From Dyadobacter sp. LHD-138 (GTDB lineage Bacteria; Bacteroidota; Bacteroidia; Cytophagales; Spirosomataceae): 64,000 bases of DNA. Made by a program: the position numbers and the translations under genes. Location of the stretch: contig NZ_JAVFVU010000027.1 of NCBI RefSeq assembly GCF_030929615.1, positions 86,933 to 150,932 of the forward strand. Reading direction: 5' to 3'. Of this stretch, positions 1-7,244 are shown piece by piece. The notes beneath the pieces were generated by a model that saw only the letters and a program-made list of their open reading frames with translations, did not search any database and was not told the DNA's origin. Position 1 is the stretch's first letter. Every line of letters starts with the position of its first letter.

Positions 1-377
1 TTGGTATTGCCGTAGAAACCGGTATCGTAATGGTCATCTATCTGAATGATGCGATGCAGCAGCTGGTCACCAAGCAGGGCAACTCCGCTGAAACAATCAC
101 TAAAGATGACCTGCGCGAGTACGTAATCCATGGGGCGGTCAAACGTCTGCGCCCCAAGCTGATGACGGTGTGCGTTTCGCTATTTGGATTGGTGCCGGTA
201 CTTTGGGCCAATGGGATAGGAACGGACGTGATGCAGCCTATTGTGCTGCCGATGATCGGAGGCGTGCTTACATCATCTACGCATATCCTGCTGGTAACAC
301 CACTGATATTTTTAATGACAAAGGAATATGAGCTACGTAAATACGGAAAACTGCAAATCCATGACACGCAACACTAA
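1..377 (+). CDS. cusA: Heavy-metal RND efflux pump permease, C-terminal end (CusA/CzcA family)
   Basis: This is the last ~125 codons of an inner-membrane RND transporter; the rest lies upstream of the window. The frame is open from base 3 and reads GIAVETGIVMVIYLNDAM, the conserved transmembrane stretch near the end of CusA/CzcA pumps. A later segment with VLPMIGGVLTSS and a hydrophobic helix also fits the family. RND pumps use proton flow to expel metal ions, here probably Cu(I), from periplasm or cytoplasm through an adaptor and a TolC channel. The downstream TolC-type gene starts inside its last codons (ATG at 361, stop at 375-377), so the two are translationally coupled. Copper as substrate is inferred from the neighbouring copper genes; the pump's methionine relay is outside the window. 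Confidence 0.93.
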   Translation, partial: GIAVETGIVMVIYLNDAMQQLVTKQGNSAETITKDDLREYVIHGAVKRLRPKLMTVCVSLFGLVPVLWANGIGTDVMQPIVLPMIGGVLTSSTHILLVTPLIFLMTKEYELRKYGKLQIHDTQH

Positions 378-1614
378 ATATGTAAAATGGTTGATCCTGT
401 TTTTGCTGCCACTTGCAAGCTGGGCTCAGAAGCCTGTATTGACACTAGATACTATTTTACAACGAATTGATAACAACAACCTGATGCTGCAGTCCTACAG
501 GTTTAAAGCGGACAGTTACAAACATAGCGCCGACGCGGCCACGGCCTGGATGGCACCCATGATAGGTTTGGGGACTTTCATGATGCCTTATCCCAATCAA
601 ATGATTATGGACGCTCGAGACAAGGGCAGCCTGATGCTGCAGATCGAGCAGGATATCCCTAATCTGGCTAAGCTCAGTGCAAAGAGAAAATATATCGCTT
701 CGCAGGGTAATGTGGAAAGGGCTAACCGAAGCATCACCCTTAATACATATAAGGCACAAGCAAAACGACTCTATTTCAACTGGCTCATAGCCAGGCAGCG
801 TGTAACGGTACTCGAAGAGAATGAGAAAATTATGGTCATGATGAAAAAGATCGAAGAAGTCAGGTATCCCTACAATCAGTCACAACTGGGAGGGGTTTAC
901 CGGGCCGAGTCGAAAATCCTGGAAAACCAGAATATGATCCGTATGCAGGAAGGCACTATTGGGAAGGCGAAAGGATGGCTCAATAGCCTGATGAATGCGA
1001 CTGGTAACCAGGCTTTTGAAATTGACACTGCCTATAAACCTTCCTTTCAGCCAGCTATGCACTACGATACCGCTACGCTGGCTGATGCCAGAATGGATGT
1101 TTTTAAAATGAATGAAAGTATCCGATCCATGCAACTGAATATCGAAAGCATGAAACAACAGAAAAAGCCGGATTTTAAAATTCGCTTTGACCATATGTAC
1201 CCGTTGGATGCCATGATGCCTAATGCTTACAGCGTAATGGGGATGCTCAGTATCCCGATAGCTCCCTGGTCATCGAAAATGTATAAGTCGGATATCAAGG
1301 CTATGCAGCTCAATATCCAGGGGATGCTCAAAGAGCGGTCTGCCATGCTGGTGGAAACGCAGGGCATGTTGTATGGTATGCAGTCAGAGATTGGGTCCAT
1401 GCAAACCAGGGTTAGTACCATGCAGGATAAAATACTTCCGGTCCTTCAAAAAGCAATGGATTCCTATTTTGTTAATTACCAGGAAAATAAAGCCCAGCTT
1501 CCTGTGGTTATTGATGCCTGGGAAGCTTTGACAATGATGCAGATGAACGTGCTGGATGAGAAATTGAAACTCTATGAAATGATAGTCGATTATGAAAAAG
1601 AACTATATCGGTAG
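361..1614 (+). CDS. TolC-family outer-membrane efflux protein, methionine-rich (CusC-like)
   Basis: This is the outer-membrane channel partner of the RND pump. I chose ATG 361 over the upstream in-frame start at 328 because it places a normal signal peptide (WLILFLLPLASWAQ) at the N-terminus. The 417-aa product is helical and fits a TolC-type trimeric channel, although its sequence is well diverged from E. coli TolC. By eye it has about 38 methionines (~9%), many in the predicted periplasmic helices, such as the runs around codons 240-350. That is unusual for a TolC channel and fits Cu(I) handling, since thioether ligands bind Cu(I). It overlaps cusA by 17 bp and the next adaptor gene by 23 bp, so it sits in a tight operon. 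Confidence 0.88.
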   Translation: MTRNTKYVKWLILFLLPLASWAQKPVLTLDTILQRIDNNNLMLQSYRFKADSYKHSADAATAWMAPMIGLGTFMMPYPNQMIMDARDKGSLMLQIEQDIPNLAKLSAKRKYIASQGNVERANRSITLNTYKAQAKRLYFNWLIARQRVTVLEENEKIMVMMKKIEEVRYPYNQSQLGGVYRAESKILENQNMIRMQEGTIGKAKGWLNSLMNATGNQAFEIDTAYKPSFQPAMHYDTATLADARMDVFKMNESIRSMQLNIESMKQQKKPDFKIRFDHMYPLDAMMPNAYSVMGMLSIPIAPWSSKMYKSDIKAMQLNIQGMLKERSAMLVETQGMLYGMQSEIGSMQTRVSTMQDKILPVLQKAMDSYFVNYQENKAQLPVVIDAWEALTMMQMNVLDEKLKLYEMIVDYEKELYR

Positions 1615-2914
1615 CCTTTTAACGGTGCTGATACTAGCTACCGTGTTTTTAACCGCCTGTGACCGTAAAACCCCAAAAAATGCGCATACGGCTCATGAGG
1701 AATCGGAGCAGTATACCTGCCCGATGCACCCGCAGGTAGTTAGCAGCAAACCAGGCAAGTGCCCGGTCTGTGGCATGGACCTGGTGGCAAAAAAAGCAAA
1801 TAAAGAGCTGATCGTTGATAGCAGCTTCAATGCTTTGTTGAAGCCGGTGAATGCCCAGGTGATTGCCGACATCCCACTGATCAGTGCAGAGCGTGGGATG
1901 CGTATTTTTTCAGCCCAGGCACAAGGAGTAGTAACTTATGACAGCCGGAGCCAGGTTTCACTTGCATCCAGAGTGGGTGGTCGTATTGAAAAGCTGCTGA
2001 TTAAATACAACTACCAGCCTGTGCGGAAAGGACAGTTGGTGATGGAAGTCTATTCACCGGATCTGGCATCCGCTCAAAGGGAACTTTTGATGCTTAGTAA
2101 CGATGGTGGCAGTCCGGATTTACTACTAAAGGCAAAACAGCGCCTGGAGCTACTGGGAATAGGTCCAGGGCAAATTCAGGAGATTATCAAGTCAGGAAAT
2201 ATCCTCTATAAGGTACCGGTGTATAGTCCTGCCAGTGGATACATCCTGGAACAATCGGCTAACTTACCGCAGACTGGCGCACCTATGCCGTCAGTTTCCG
2301 GCGTTGATGGCGCCGCAATGGATGAGATGGGAGGCAGCTCAACTGCACCGGCAGCCCCTGCTGCGCCATCGACGGCGGCTTCTCCCGTGCTTCTGCGTGC
2401 CGGGCAGTATGTTACAGCCGGACAAACCTTGTTTACAATTTATACGTCCGAAGGCCTGATTGCGGAATTCGCGCTATCGCCAGCTATATCTTCCCGCATC
2501 AAACCACGACAAAAACTGCTCTTTTATGCGGGCAATGACAAAACAACTATGGCCAGCGGCCAGATTGGACTGATCCAACCGGTTCTTCGAAGCGGCGAGC
2601 GTTTCACCTTGGCCAGGGTCTATCTCAAAGGCAAAAACCTGACGCCAGGACAACTGCTGACAGCGCGCATTCCCATTGTTTTTCAAAATGGGTTATGGCT
2701 GAATAAAAAAGCGGTCTGGCAGACCGGTAGTAAGTCTATTGTGTTTAAGCAGCAAGGTAAAGTGCTGGTACCCACGCAGGTTAAAGCAGGGGCAATTGTA
2801 GATGGGATGGTGCAAATACGATCTGATATCAAGGATTGGAAAGTAGCGTCCAATGCATCCTATCTGATAGACAGTGAGAGCTTTATTAAGGATAATAGTA
2901 CCGTTGAAAATTAA
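1592..2914 (+). CDS. cusB: Efflux RND periplasmic adaptor with heavy-metal-binding domain (CusB type, first copy)
   Basis: This membrane-fusion protein links the RND pump to the TolC channel. It has a lipoprotein-type leader (TVFLTACDRK) and then a heavy-metal-binding domain at about residues 40-65 with the pattern CPMHP-x(9)-CPVCGMD. The barrel-sandwich hybrid (SRVGGRIEKLLIKYN) and alpha-hairpin follow. Around residues 230-270 a Met/Ala/Pro-rich insert (PMPSVSGVDGAAMDEMGG, then a run of Ala-Pro) interrupts the fold; it may be a flexible metal-collecting loop. At 440 aa the length is normal for CusB proteins with this N-terminal domain. It overlaps the TolC gene by 23 bp and is followed within 5 bp by a second adaptor. 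Copper specificity is inferred from context. Confidence 0.9.
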   Translation: MKKNYIGSLLTVLILATVFLTACDRKTPKNAHTAHEESEQYTCPMHPQVVSSKPGKCPVCGMDLVAKKANKELIVDSSFNALLKPVNAQVIADIPLISAERGMRIFSAQAQGVVTYDSRSQVSLASRVGGRIEKLLIKYNYQPVRKGQLVMEVYSPDLASAQRELLMLSNDGGSPDLLLKAKQRLELLGIGPGQIQEIIKSGNILYKVPVYSPASGYILEQSANLPQTGAPMPSVSGVDGAAMDEMGGSSTAPAAPAAPSTAASPVLLRAGQYVTAGQTLFTIYTSEGLIAEFALSPAISSRIKPRQKLLFYAGNDKTTMASGQIGLIQPVLRSGERFTLARVYLKGKNLTPGQLLTARIPIVFQNGLWLNKKAVWQTGSKSIVFKQQGKVLVPTQVKAGAIVDGMVQIRSDIKDWKVASNASYLIDSESFIKDNSTVEN

Positions 2915-2918
2915 AAAT

Positions 2919-4136
2919 ATGAAAAGAATCGCATTTTTAAGGCTCGCCACTTTTGCATCTTTTGCGCCTGGGATGCTTCTGATTGCTTGTAAAGATGATC
3001 AAAAAAAGCAAACCGCACAAGCCGGGCAGAAGACTTATACCTGTCCTATGCATCCACAGATAGTTCAGGACAAACCAGGCACCTGTCCGATCTGTGGGAT
3101 GGACCTGGTGATTTTCGATAAAAGTAGTAAGGATGTCTCTATCACATTGGGCGAAAGCCAAGTAAAGTTAGCCAATATAACGACAATGGCAGTGGGCAGA
3201 GGCCTTTTGACCAATTCCAAAAGGCTTAATGGCCGGCTTGCGGTAAACCCTGACCAAACTGCTGTGGTATCCAGCCGTGTGGCTGGGCGAATCCAGGTGC
3301 TATACTTCAAAGAAACCGGTGTGCCGGTAAGGAAAGGACAGCCACTTTATACAATATACTCTGAGCAGCTTTCCGCATTGCAGCAGGAATATTTGTTGGC
3401 ATATGCCCAAATGAAGCAGTTCCCTTCGGACATCCGGTTTGGGGCCATTGAAAAGGCGGCCCGTCAAAAGCTACGGTTGTTTGATCAAAGTGAAGAAGAT
3501 ATACAAGACTTAATGGAAAACCAGAAGCAGGAGCCGTTTATTACGTATCGGGCACCGATTAGCGGCACCATATCGGAGCTTTCGGTAACAGAAGGCCAAT
3601 ATGTGTCTGAGGGGAGCGTCGTACTTCGCCTGGAAGACTATTCTACTTTATGGGTGGAAGCCGACATTTATCCGGCAGAAGCGGCCAGCATCCATAGAGG
3701 GGAAAAAGTACAGGTTCAGGTGGCAGGCTGGGAAGATAAGCCCCAGCCGATGCGCATCGACTTCATTATACCAGCAATTCAAAGTGGCAGTCAGCTGATG
3801 CAGGTCCGGGGGACTGTTCCAAACCCAGGCAATCGGTGGCAGCCAGGATTACAGGCCAATTTGATATTACCCATTACGGGTACGATTAATACCATGACTT
3901 TACCTGTCGATGCCGTGATCCGTGACGCGAAAGGCGCGCACGTGTGGATCGAAACGAAGCCGGGCATTTTCCAGGCACGCATGGTATCGATTGGTATGCA
4001 AAATGCTGACCTGGTTGAAATTAAGGAAGGTATTGCCAAAGACGAGAAAGTGGTTGTTACGGGTGCTTATCTTTTATACAGTGAATACGTACTGAAAAAG
4101 GGATCTGATCCTATGGCGCTGCATCTACATGAATAG
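2919..4136 (+). CDS. Efflux RND periplasmic adaptor with heavy-metal-binding domain (CusB type, second copy)
   Basis: This is a second membrane-fusion protein directly after the first. I chose ATG 2919 rather than 2874 because it removes a hydrophilic extension and leaves a lipoprotein leader (FAPGMLLIACKDD). The same CPMHP-x(9)-CPICGMD motif occurs near residues 40-60, followed by a biotinyl/lipoyl-like half-domain (SSRVAGRIQVLYFKETG), a hairpin and a beta-barrel (VTEGQYVSEGSVVLRLEDYS). It lacks the Met/Ala/Pro-rich insert of its upstream neighbour, and sequence similarity is concentrated in the metal-binding motif and lipoyl region. The two may form a mixed adaptor ring, or one may serve a different pump; the sequence cannot decide. 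The stop overlaps the next coding region's upstream sequence. Confidence 0.9.
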   Translation: MKRIAFLRLATFASFAPGMLLIACKDDQKKQTAQAGQKTYTCPMHPQIVQDKPGTCPICGMDLVIFDKSSKDVSITLGESQVKLANITTMAVGRGLLTNSKRLNGRLAVNPDQTAVVSSRVAGRIQVLYFKETGVPVRKGQPLYTIYSEQLSALQQEYLLAYAQMKQFPSDIRFGAIEKAARQKLRLFDQSEEDIQDLMENQKQEPFITYRAPISGTISELSVTEGQYVSEGSVVLRLEDYSTLWVEADIYPAEAASIHRGEKVQVQVAGWEDKPQPMRIDFIIPAIQSGSQLMQVRGTVPNPGNRWQPGLQANLILPITGTINTMTLPVDAVIRDAKGAHVWIETKPGIFQARMVSIGMQNADLVEIKEGIAKDEKVVVTGAYLLYSEYVLKKGSDPMALHLHE

Positions 4137-4164
4137 CCAATTTTTAACCATAAATTTTATTAAG

Positions 4165-4728
4165 ATGAAAAACGTAACCAAATGGGCAATGCCAGTGGCA
4201 ATGATAGTATTTCTTTCGGCCTGTGGCAGCAAAAATGAAGAAAGCAACACCAGTTCCTATCAGGATTCAACAGCCCATGAGCACCATGAAGGCATGGATA
4301 TGGGTGACAAAGAAACAGGTAAAGTCGAATTAAAAGATGATAAGCTTAATGCAGTCTACCAGCACTATATACATTTGACCACGGCCTTAATCAATTCAGA
4401 CGTAGCAGAAGCAAAAATAGCTTCCAGTGCCATTGAAGCAGGTTTAGGCCAGATTTTAGAAAGTTCTTCCACATCAAAAATAGCTTCAAAAATTACAGAA
4501 GCCAAAGATATCGAAGAACAAAGGGGGCTGTATTCCTCACTAAGTAACGAGTTTATCCCCATGGTAAAAAAAGCGGGTTTAAGTAGGGGGGAGCTGTATG
4601 TTGATTTTTGCCCAATGGCCAATAAGGCTAAAGGGGCCTATTGGCTTTCAAACCAGAAGGAGATTAAAAATCCATATTTCGGTGATAAAATGATTTCCTG
4701 TGGAGAAGTAAAGGAAACGGTGAATTAA
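4165..4728 (+). CDS. DUF3347-type copper-associated lipoprotein
   Basis: This small exported protein resembles the DUF3347 family, which in Bacteroidota is found with Cus-type efflux genes. I chose ATG 4165 because it starts a compact lipoprotein leader ending FLSACGSK; the upstream ATG at 4129 overlaps the adaptor stop and adds 12 residues. A His/Met-rich patch (HEHHEGMDMGD) lies just after the lipid anchor. The core has a helical repeat with YQHYIHLTTALINSD, and the C-terminal part carries FCPMANKAKGAYWLS and a late MISCG, a pattern of Cys, Met and His suited to a soft metal. The likely role is periplasmic copper binding or delivery to the CusCBA complex. A hairpin terminator follows the stop. 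Confidence 0.8.
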   Translation: MKNVTKWAMPVAMIVFLSACGSKNEESNTSSYQDSTAHEHHEGMDMGDKETGKVELKDDKLNAVYQHYIHLTTALINSDVAEAKIASSAIEAGLGQILESSSTSKIASKITEAKDIEEQRGLYSSLSNEFIPMVKKAGLSRGELYVDFCPMANKAKGAYWLSNQKEIKNPYFGDKMISCGEVKETVN

Positions 4729-4754
4729 ACCGAAGTTTGATCCCAGTAGTACCG

Positions 4755-4784
4755 GGTTCAGGGCATTGCCCTGAACCAATTTTC
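4755..4784 (+). terminator. Hairpin terminator after the DUF3347 gene
   Basis: GGTTCAGGG (4755-4763) pairs perfectly with CCCTGAACC (4769-4777) across a 5-base loop, followed by AATTTT. It lies 26 bp after the DUF3347 stop and 30 bp before the multicopper oxidase start, so it may reduce read-through between the two halves of the copper cluster. The short T-run makes it a partial terminator at best. Confidence 0.6.
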
Positions 4785-4807
4785 AACAATACTTAAAAGC
4801 ACTTCTG

Positions 4808-7093
4808 ATGAAACTATTCACTATACTACTACTACTATTATTATGGCTGCCTGTTGTGGATGTTTTCGCGCAGCACCAGCATGGTGCCGGATCAGTCGGC
4901 CCGGCATCGGTAAAAAAACCACTTTTCGAAAACTCAAAAGCTGGCAAGGTCGAATACCATCTGTATGTAAATGACACATTAGCCAACATCAGTGGCAAAA
5001 GAAAGGTACCGGCACTTGCTGTAAATGGTCAGATCCCTGCACCGACCTTACATTTTACAGAGGGTGACACCGCCGTGATTCATGTCCATAATCTGATGCA
5101 GCATGAAACATCAATCCACTGGCATGGGCTGTTGCTACCCAATAAAGAAGATGGTGTACCTTATCTGACAACAGCTCCTGTCGAGCCGGGAGGCGAATAT
5201 ACTTTTACATTCCCACTCATCCAAAGCGGTACGTTCTGGTACCATTCCCACACCATGCTCCAGGAGCAAAGTGGTTTATACGGTTCAATCGTAATCCAGC
5301 CCAGAAAAAAAATCTATGAAGTGGATAAGGAGTTTGTGCTTTTGTTATCAGACTGGACGGATGAGAACCCCAGGCGTGTGCTGAATGCGTTGAAAAGGAA
5401 TGATCCTGCAAGTGAGTGGTATTCCATTAAAAAAGGGTATGCCCAGAGCCTGGATAAGTTAATGCAGCACAAAGGATTGAGCAACAGAATCAAGAATGGC
5501 TGGAAACGTATGCCGCCGATGGACCTGTCGGATGTTTATTATGCCGCATTTCTGGCCAATGGAAAACGCAAAGAAAGTATTCCGGATTTAAAACCGGGCG
5601 ATAAAGTCCGGTTACGTGTCATTAACGGTTCGGCTTCGACCTATTTTTACCTCCACGGCGGGGCAGGGAAACTGGAATTGATTTCATCGGATGGGATCGA
5701 CGTAAAGCCAATCAAAATAGACCGATTGCTGATGGGGATCGCTGAAACCTATGATTTTCTGTTGACGGTGCCGAAGGATAAAACCATTGAGTTCAGGGCA
5801 ACTGCTCAGGATGTCTCCGGATTTGCTTCTTTATATCTGGGTAAAGGGGATACACTATCTGCCACACCTGTCCCCAGGCCAAACGTTTGGAATATGGATG
5901 AGATGATGATGGACATGTCTGTTAATTTTCCGGATAGAATGGGTCATTCCGATACGGACATGAACAAAATGGACCACAGTAAAATGAATATGGAGCAGCC
6001 ACCCAAGAAGGAGCCTGTTGCGAAGCCGGAAAAAGGCCATGAGGGTATGGATATGACCAAAATGGACCATAGCAAAATGAATATGGAAGGTGTGGACCTG
6101 GTTAAAAACGACTCGCTGACGATATTCAATTATGATTTGTTAAGCGCAAAACAGGAAACAACTTTTGATAGGTCAAAACTCAGAAGGACAGTTCACATAA
6201 AATTAACCGGTAGCATGTACCGCTATGTATGGTCGATGGATAATAAAGTTCTTTCGCAAGCCGATAAGATAGAGATAAAAAAAGGTGAAATCGTGCAGTT
6301 CGAATTAGAGAATACCACGATGATGAACCACCCCATGCACTTGCATGGTCATTATTTTAGAGTGCTCAATAAGAAAGGGGGTTTCTCTCCCTTAAAGCAC
6401 ACCCTGGATGTTCCTCCAATGACAAGCGTTACCATTGAATTTGATGCGACTGAGGAAAAAGATTGGTTTTTTCACTGTCACGTACTTTACCATATGATGA
6501 GTGGAATGGCCCGTATTGTTGGATATCAGGGAAGTACCCGTGATACATCTTTGGCCAGCTACCCGCTAAGAAATTTATTTAAGGAAGATAAAATGTGGTT
6601 TTTTTATGGCAGTATTGCTGCCAAATCACATATGGCAGAAGCGAAGGCTAATTTTATTAATAGAAGTAGTGCGATCCGGTTTGAAGGAAATTACAACTAT
6701 GGTTCTCAATATGAGGCCAATATCAGTTACGAAAGATACATTGGAGACTGGCTGCGGCCCTACATTGGCTTTGGTGCCGTGAAACAGCGGTACTACAATA
6801 TATTCAACGGGGAACAAACGTTTGCGCAGGATTTTGACTTGCCGGTAATTGGAGTCCGCTATACCCTTCCTTTTTTCATCGATGCAGATCTGCGTGTAAA
6901 TTCAAATGGGCGTGTACGATTTGCGATGGAAGGGGAGGAATGGCTGTTGCCAAAACTTTTTTTCAACTGGCGTATCAACACCGATAAGGAATACCATCTG
7001 GACTTGGAATATATGCTTGGTAAATACATTTCCTTATCCGGAGGGTATGATTCCAGGTATAAACTGGGTGGGGGCTTATTAGTAAGGTTCTAA
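4808..7093 (+). CDS. Multicopper oxidase with Met-rich linker and C-terminal CopB-like barrel
   Basis: This is a secreted multicopper oxidase that probably oxidises Cu(I) to the less toxic Cu(II) in the periplasm. A signal peptide (LLLLLLWLPVVDVFAQ) precedes three cupredoxin domains. The copper ligands are visible in order: HWHG at residues 104-107, FWYHSHT near 143-149, HPMHLHGH near 508-515, and HCHVLYHMMSGM near 556-567, which supplies the Cys and Met/His ligands of the type 1 site. Between domains 2 and 3 two copies of MDHSKMNME form a Met/His-rich linker typical of CopA/PcoA-type oxidases. From about residue 595 the protein continues for ~165 aa with alternating aromatic strands (FEGNYNYGSQYEANISYERY, GLLVRF at the end), resembling the CopB outer-membrane barrel. 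This looks like a CopA-CopB type fusion. At 761 aa it is longer than a plain CopA. Confidence 0.9.
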   Translation: MKLFTILLLLLLWLPVVDVFAQHQHGAGSVGPASVKKPLFENSKAGKVEYHLYVNDTLANISGKRKVPALAVNGQIPAPTLHFTEGDTAVIHVHNLMQHETSIHWHGLLLPNKEDGVPYLTTAPVEPGGEYTFTFPLIQSGTFWYHSHTMLQEQSGLYGSIVIQPRKKIYEVDKEFVLLLSDWTDENPRRVLNALKRNDPASEWYSIKKGYAQSLDKLMQHKGLSNRIKNGWKRMPPMDLSDVYYAAFLANGKRKESIPDLKPGDKVRLRVINGSASTYFYLHGGAGKLELISSDGIDVKPIKIDRLLMGIAETYDFLLTVPKDKTIEFRATAQDVSGFASLYLGKGDTLSATPVPRPNVWNMDEMMMDMSVNFPDRMGHSDTDMNKMDHSKMNMEQPPKKEPVAKPEKGHEGMDMTKMDHSKMNMEGVDLVKNDSLTIFNYDLLSAKQETTFDRSKLRRTVHIKLTGSMYRYVWSMDNKVLSQADKIEIKKGEIVQFELENTTMMNHPMHLHGHYFRVLNKKGGFSPLKHTLDVPPMTSVTIEFDATEEKDWFFHCHVLYHMMSGMARIVGYQGSTRDTSLASYPLRNLFKEDKMWFFYGSIAAKSHMAEAKANFINRSSAIRFEGNYNYGSQYEANISYERYIGDWLRPYIGFGAVKQRYYNIFNGEQTFAQDFDLPVIGVRYTLPFFIDADLRVNSNGRVRFAMEGEEWLLPKLFFNWRINTDKEYHLDLEYMLGKYISLSGGYDSRYKLGGGLLVRF

Positions 7094-7111
7094 TCAAGGG
7101 GATTGTTTAAC

Positions 7112-7240
7112 ATGTGGCAGGATTTTCCTTCTAAGTTAAAACCCTGGCAGCAATACCAAGATTTCAACGGGCTGACCAAAAGATGTTTGCTGCTGTCGGC
7201 CCTGAGTGCGTTTAAAGTTCCAGTTTTTAAACAAAATTAA
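7112..7240 (+). CDS. Possible 42-aa small protein between oxidase and ATPase
   Basis: An ATG-started frame of 42 codons lies between the oxidase stop and the copper ATPase start, ending 4 bp before the latter. It begins MWQDFPSKLKPWQQYQDF and ends basic. It has no signal peptide and no recognised family. Its position as a gapless filler in the operon supports translation, but it could be chance or a remnant. Confidence 0.3.
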   Translation: MWQDFPSKLKPWQQYQDFNGLTKRCLLLSALSAFKVPVFKQN

Positions 7241-7244
7241 ATCA

